A DNA stretch of 5,687 nucleotides, taken from Desulfocapsaceae bacterium. Its GTDB lineage: Bacteria; Desulfobacterota; Desulfobulbia; Desulfobulbales; Desulfocapsaceae. The notes beneath the pieces are model-generated. The model ran no database searches, was not told the DNA's origin, and saw only the letters and a list, made by a program, of their open reading frames with translations. This document shows positions 5,507 through 5,687 of this stretch, piece after piece. The stretch lies in the NCBI GenBank assembly GCA_029934775.1, contig JAOZLO010000203.1, forward strand, positions 1 through 5,687, written 5' to 3'. Numbering within the stretch: the stretch's first letter is position 1; the number at the start of each line of letters is the position of its first letter. The translations under genes and the position numbers were made by a program.

Positions 5507-5687
5507 GTGAAAAATAATCTACTATTCATAAAACCTGACCGATTTTTTCTCTTTTCCCTTATCTGCCTGGTAACTATTACTTTTGGGATTCTTCCAGCCA
5601 CCCATGGTGCGACTGATACCCCAATCGATAAGAAGCTGTACACACTAGCCGGAAAACCCAAAATAATGGTGATAATAGAGGAGAAAT
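5507..5687 (+). CDS. Exported protein of unknown function (5' end only, runs off the window)
   Basis: An open frame from the GTG at 5507 continues to the last base, 60 codons with no stop. It starts with a basic stretch (KNNLLFIKPDR) and a hydrophobic core (FFLFSLICLVTITFGILP), followed by ATHGA, a plausible signal peptidase I site near residue 35; there is no lipobox cysteine at the right place. The mature start DKKLYTLAGKPKIMVIIEEK resembles the opening beta strand ('PKIMVxI.E') that I associate with periplasmic CsgG/FlgT/LpoB-like domain proteins. That likeness is from memory and short. It begins 23 nt after the LpoB-like stop with a weak ribosome site (GAGA at 5493-5496), so it is probably the fourth gene of the lipoprotein operon. 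The GTG is the only sensible start upstream of the signal sequence. Confidence 0.72.
   Translation, partial: MKNNLLFIKPDRFFLFSLICLVTITFGILPATHGATDTPIDKKLYTLAGKPKIMVIIEEK

Overview
The window (about 5.7 kb, moderate GC with many AT-rich intergenic stretches) comes from a Gram-negative bacterium. Three consecutive genes encode lipoproteins of outer-membrane families (YcfL/DUF1425, CsgG-like, LpoB-like), and all genes are on the + strand. My guess is a Desulfobacterota-like (deltaproteobacterial) organism. This rests only on the general look of the proteins and on remembered family distribution, so it is weak.

Region 1 (1-3440) is an ABC importer operon of the UgpBAEC/MalEFGK type. It holds the 3' end of a substrate-binding protein gene, a MalG/UgpE-type permease, a MalK/UgpC-type ATPase and a MalF/UgpA-type permease. 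The complex would capture a solute in the periplasm (glycerol-3-phosphate, a glycerophosphodiester or an oligosaccharide), pass it through the permease heterodimer and power uptake with an ATPase dimer. The gene order (binding protein, G-type permease, ATPase, F-type permease) differs from E. coli ugpBAEC. Two spacers interrupt the operon. The first holds a perfect 16-bp inverted repeat just after the binding-protein gene. The second, 192 nt, holds a duplicated leader segment flanking a heptad-repeat/palindrome island. The last permease most likely starts at a TTG with a strong Shine-Dalgarno and a 4-nt TTGA overlap.

Region 2 (3441-3611) is a 171-nt spacer with no recognisable intrinsic terminator. 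It has a candidate sigma70-type promoter and a pair of distant inverted-repeat arms. It separates the transporter from an unrelated cluster.

Region 3 (3612-5687) is an envelope lipoprotein cluster: a YcfL-like lipoprotein, a CsgG-fold lipoprotein, an LpoB-like lipoprotein with a threonine-rich insertion, and the start of a fourth exported protein that runs off the window. The ycfL-lpoB pairing recalls E. coli, where LpoB activates the peptidoglycan synthase PBP1B from the outer membrane. The extra CsgG-like and exported partners suggest an expanded outer-membrane assembly of unknown job. Nothing here is a CRISPR array, RNA gene, IS element or phage gene.
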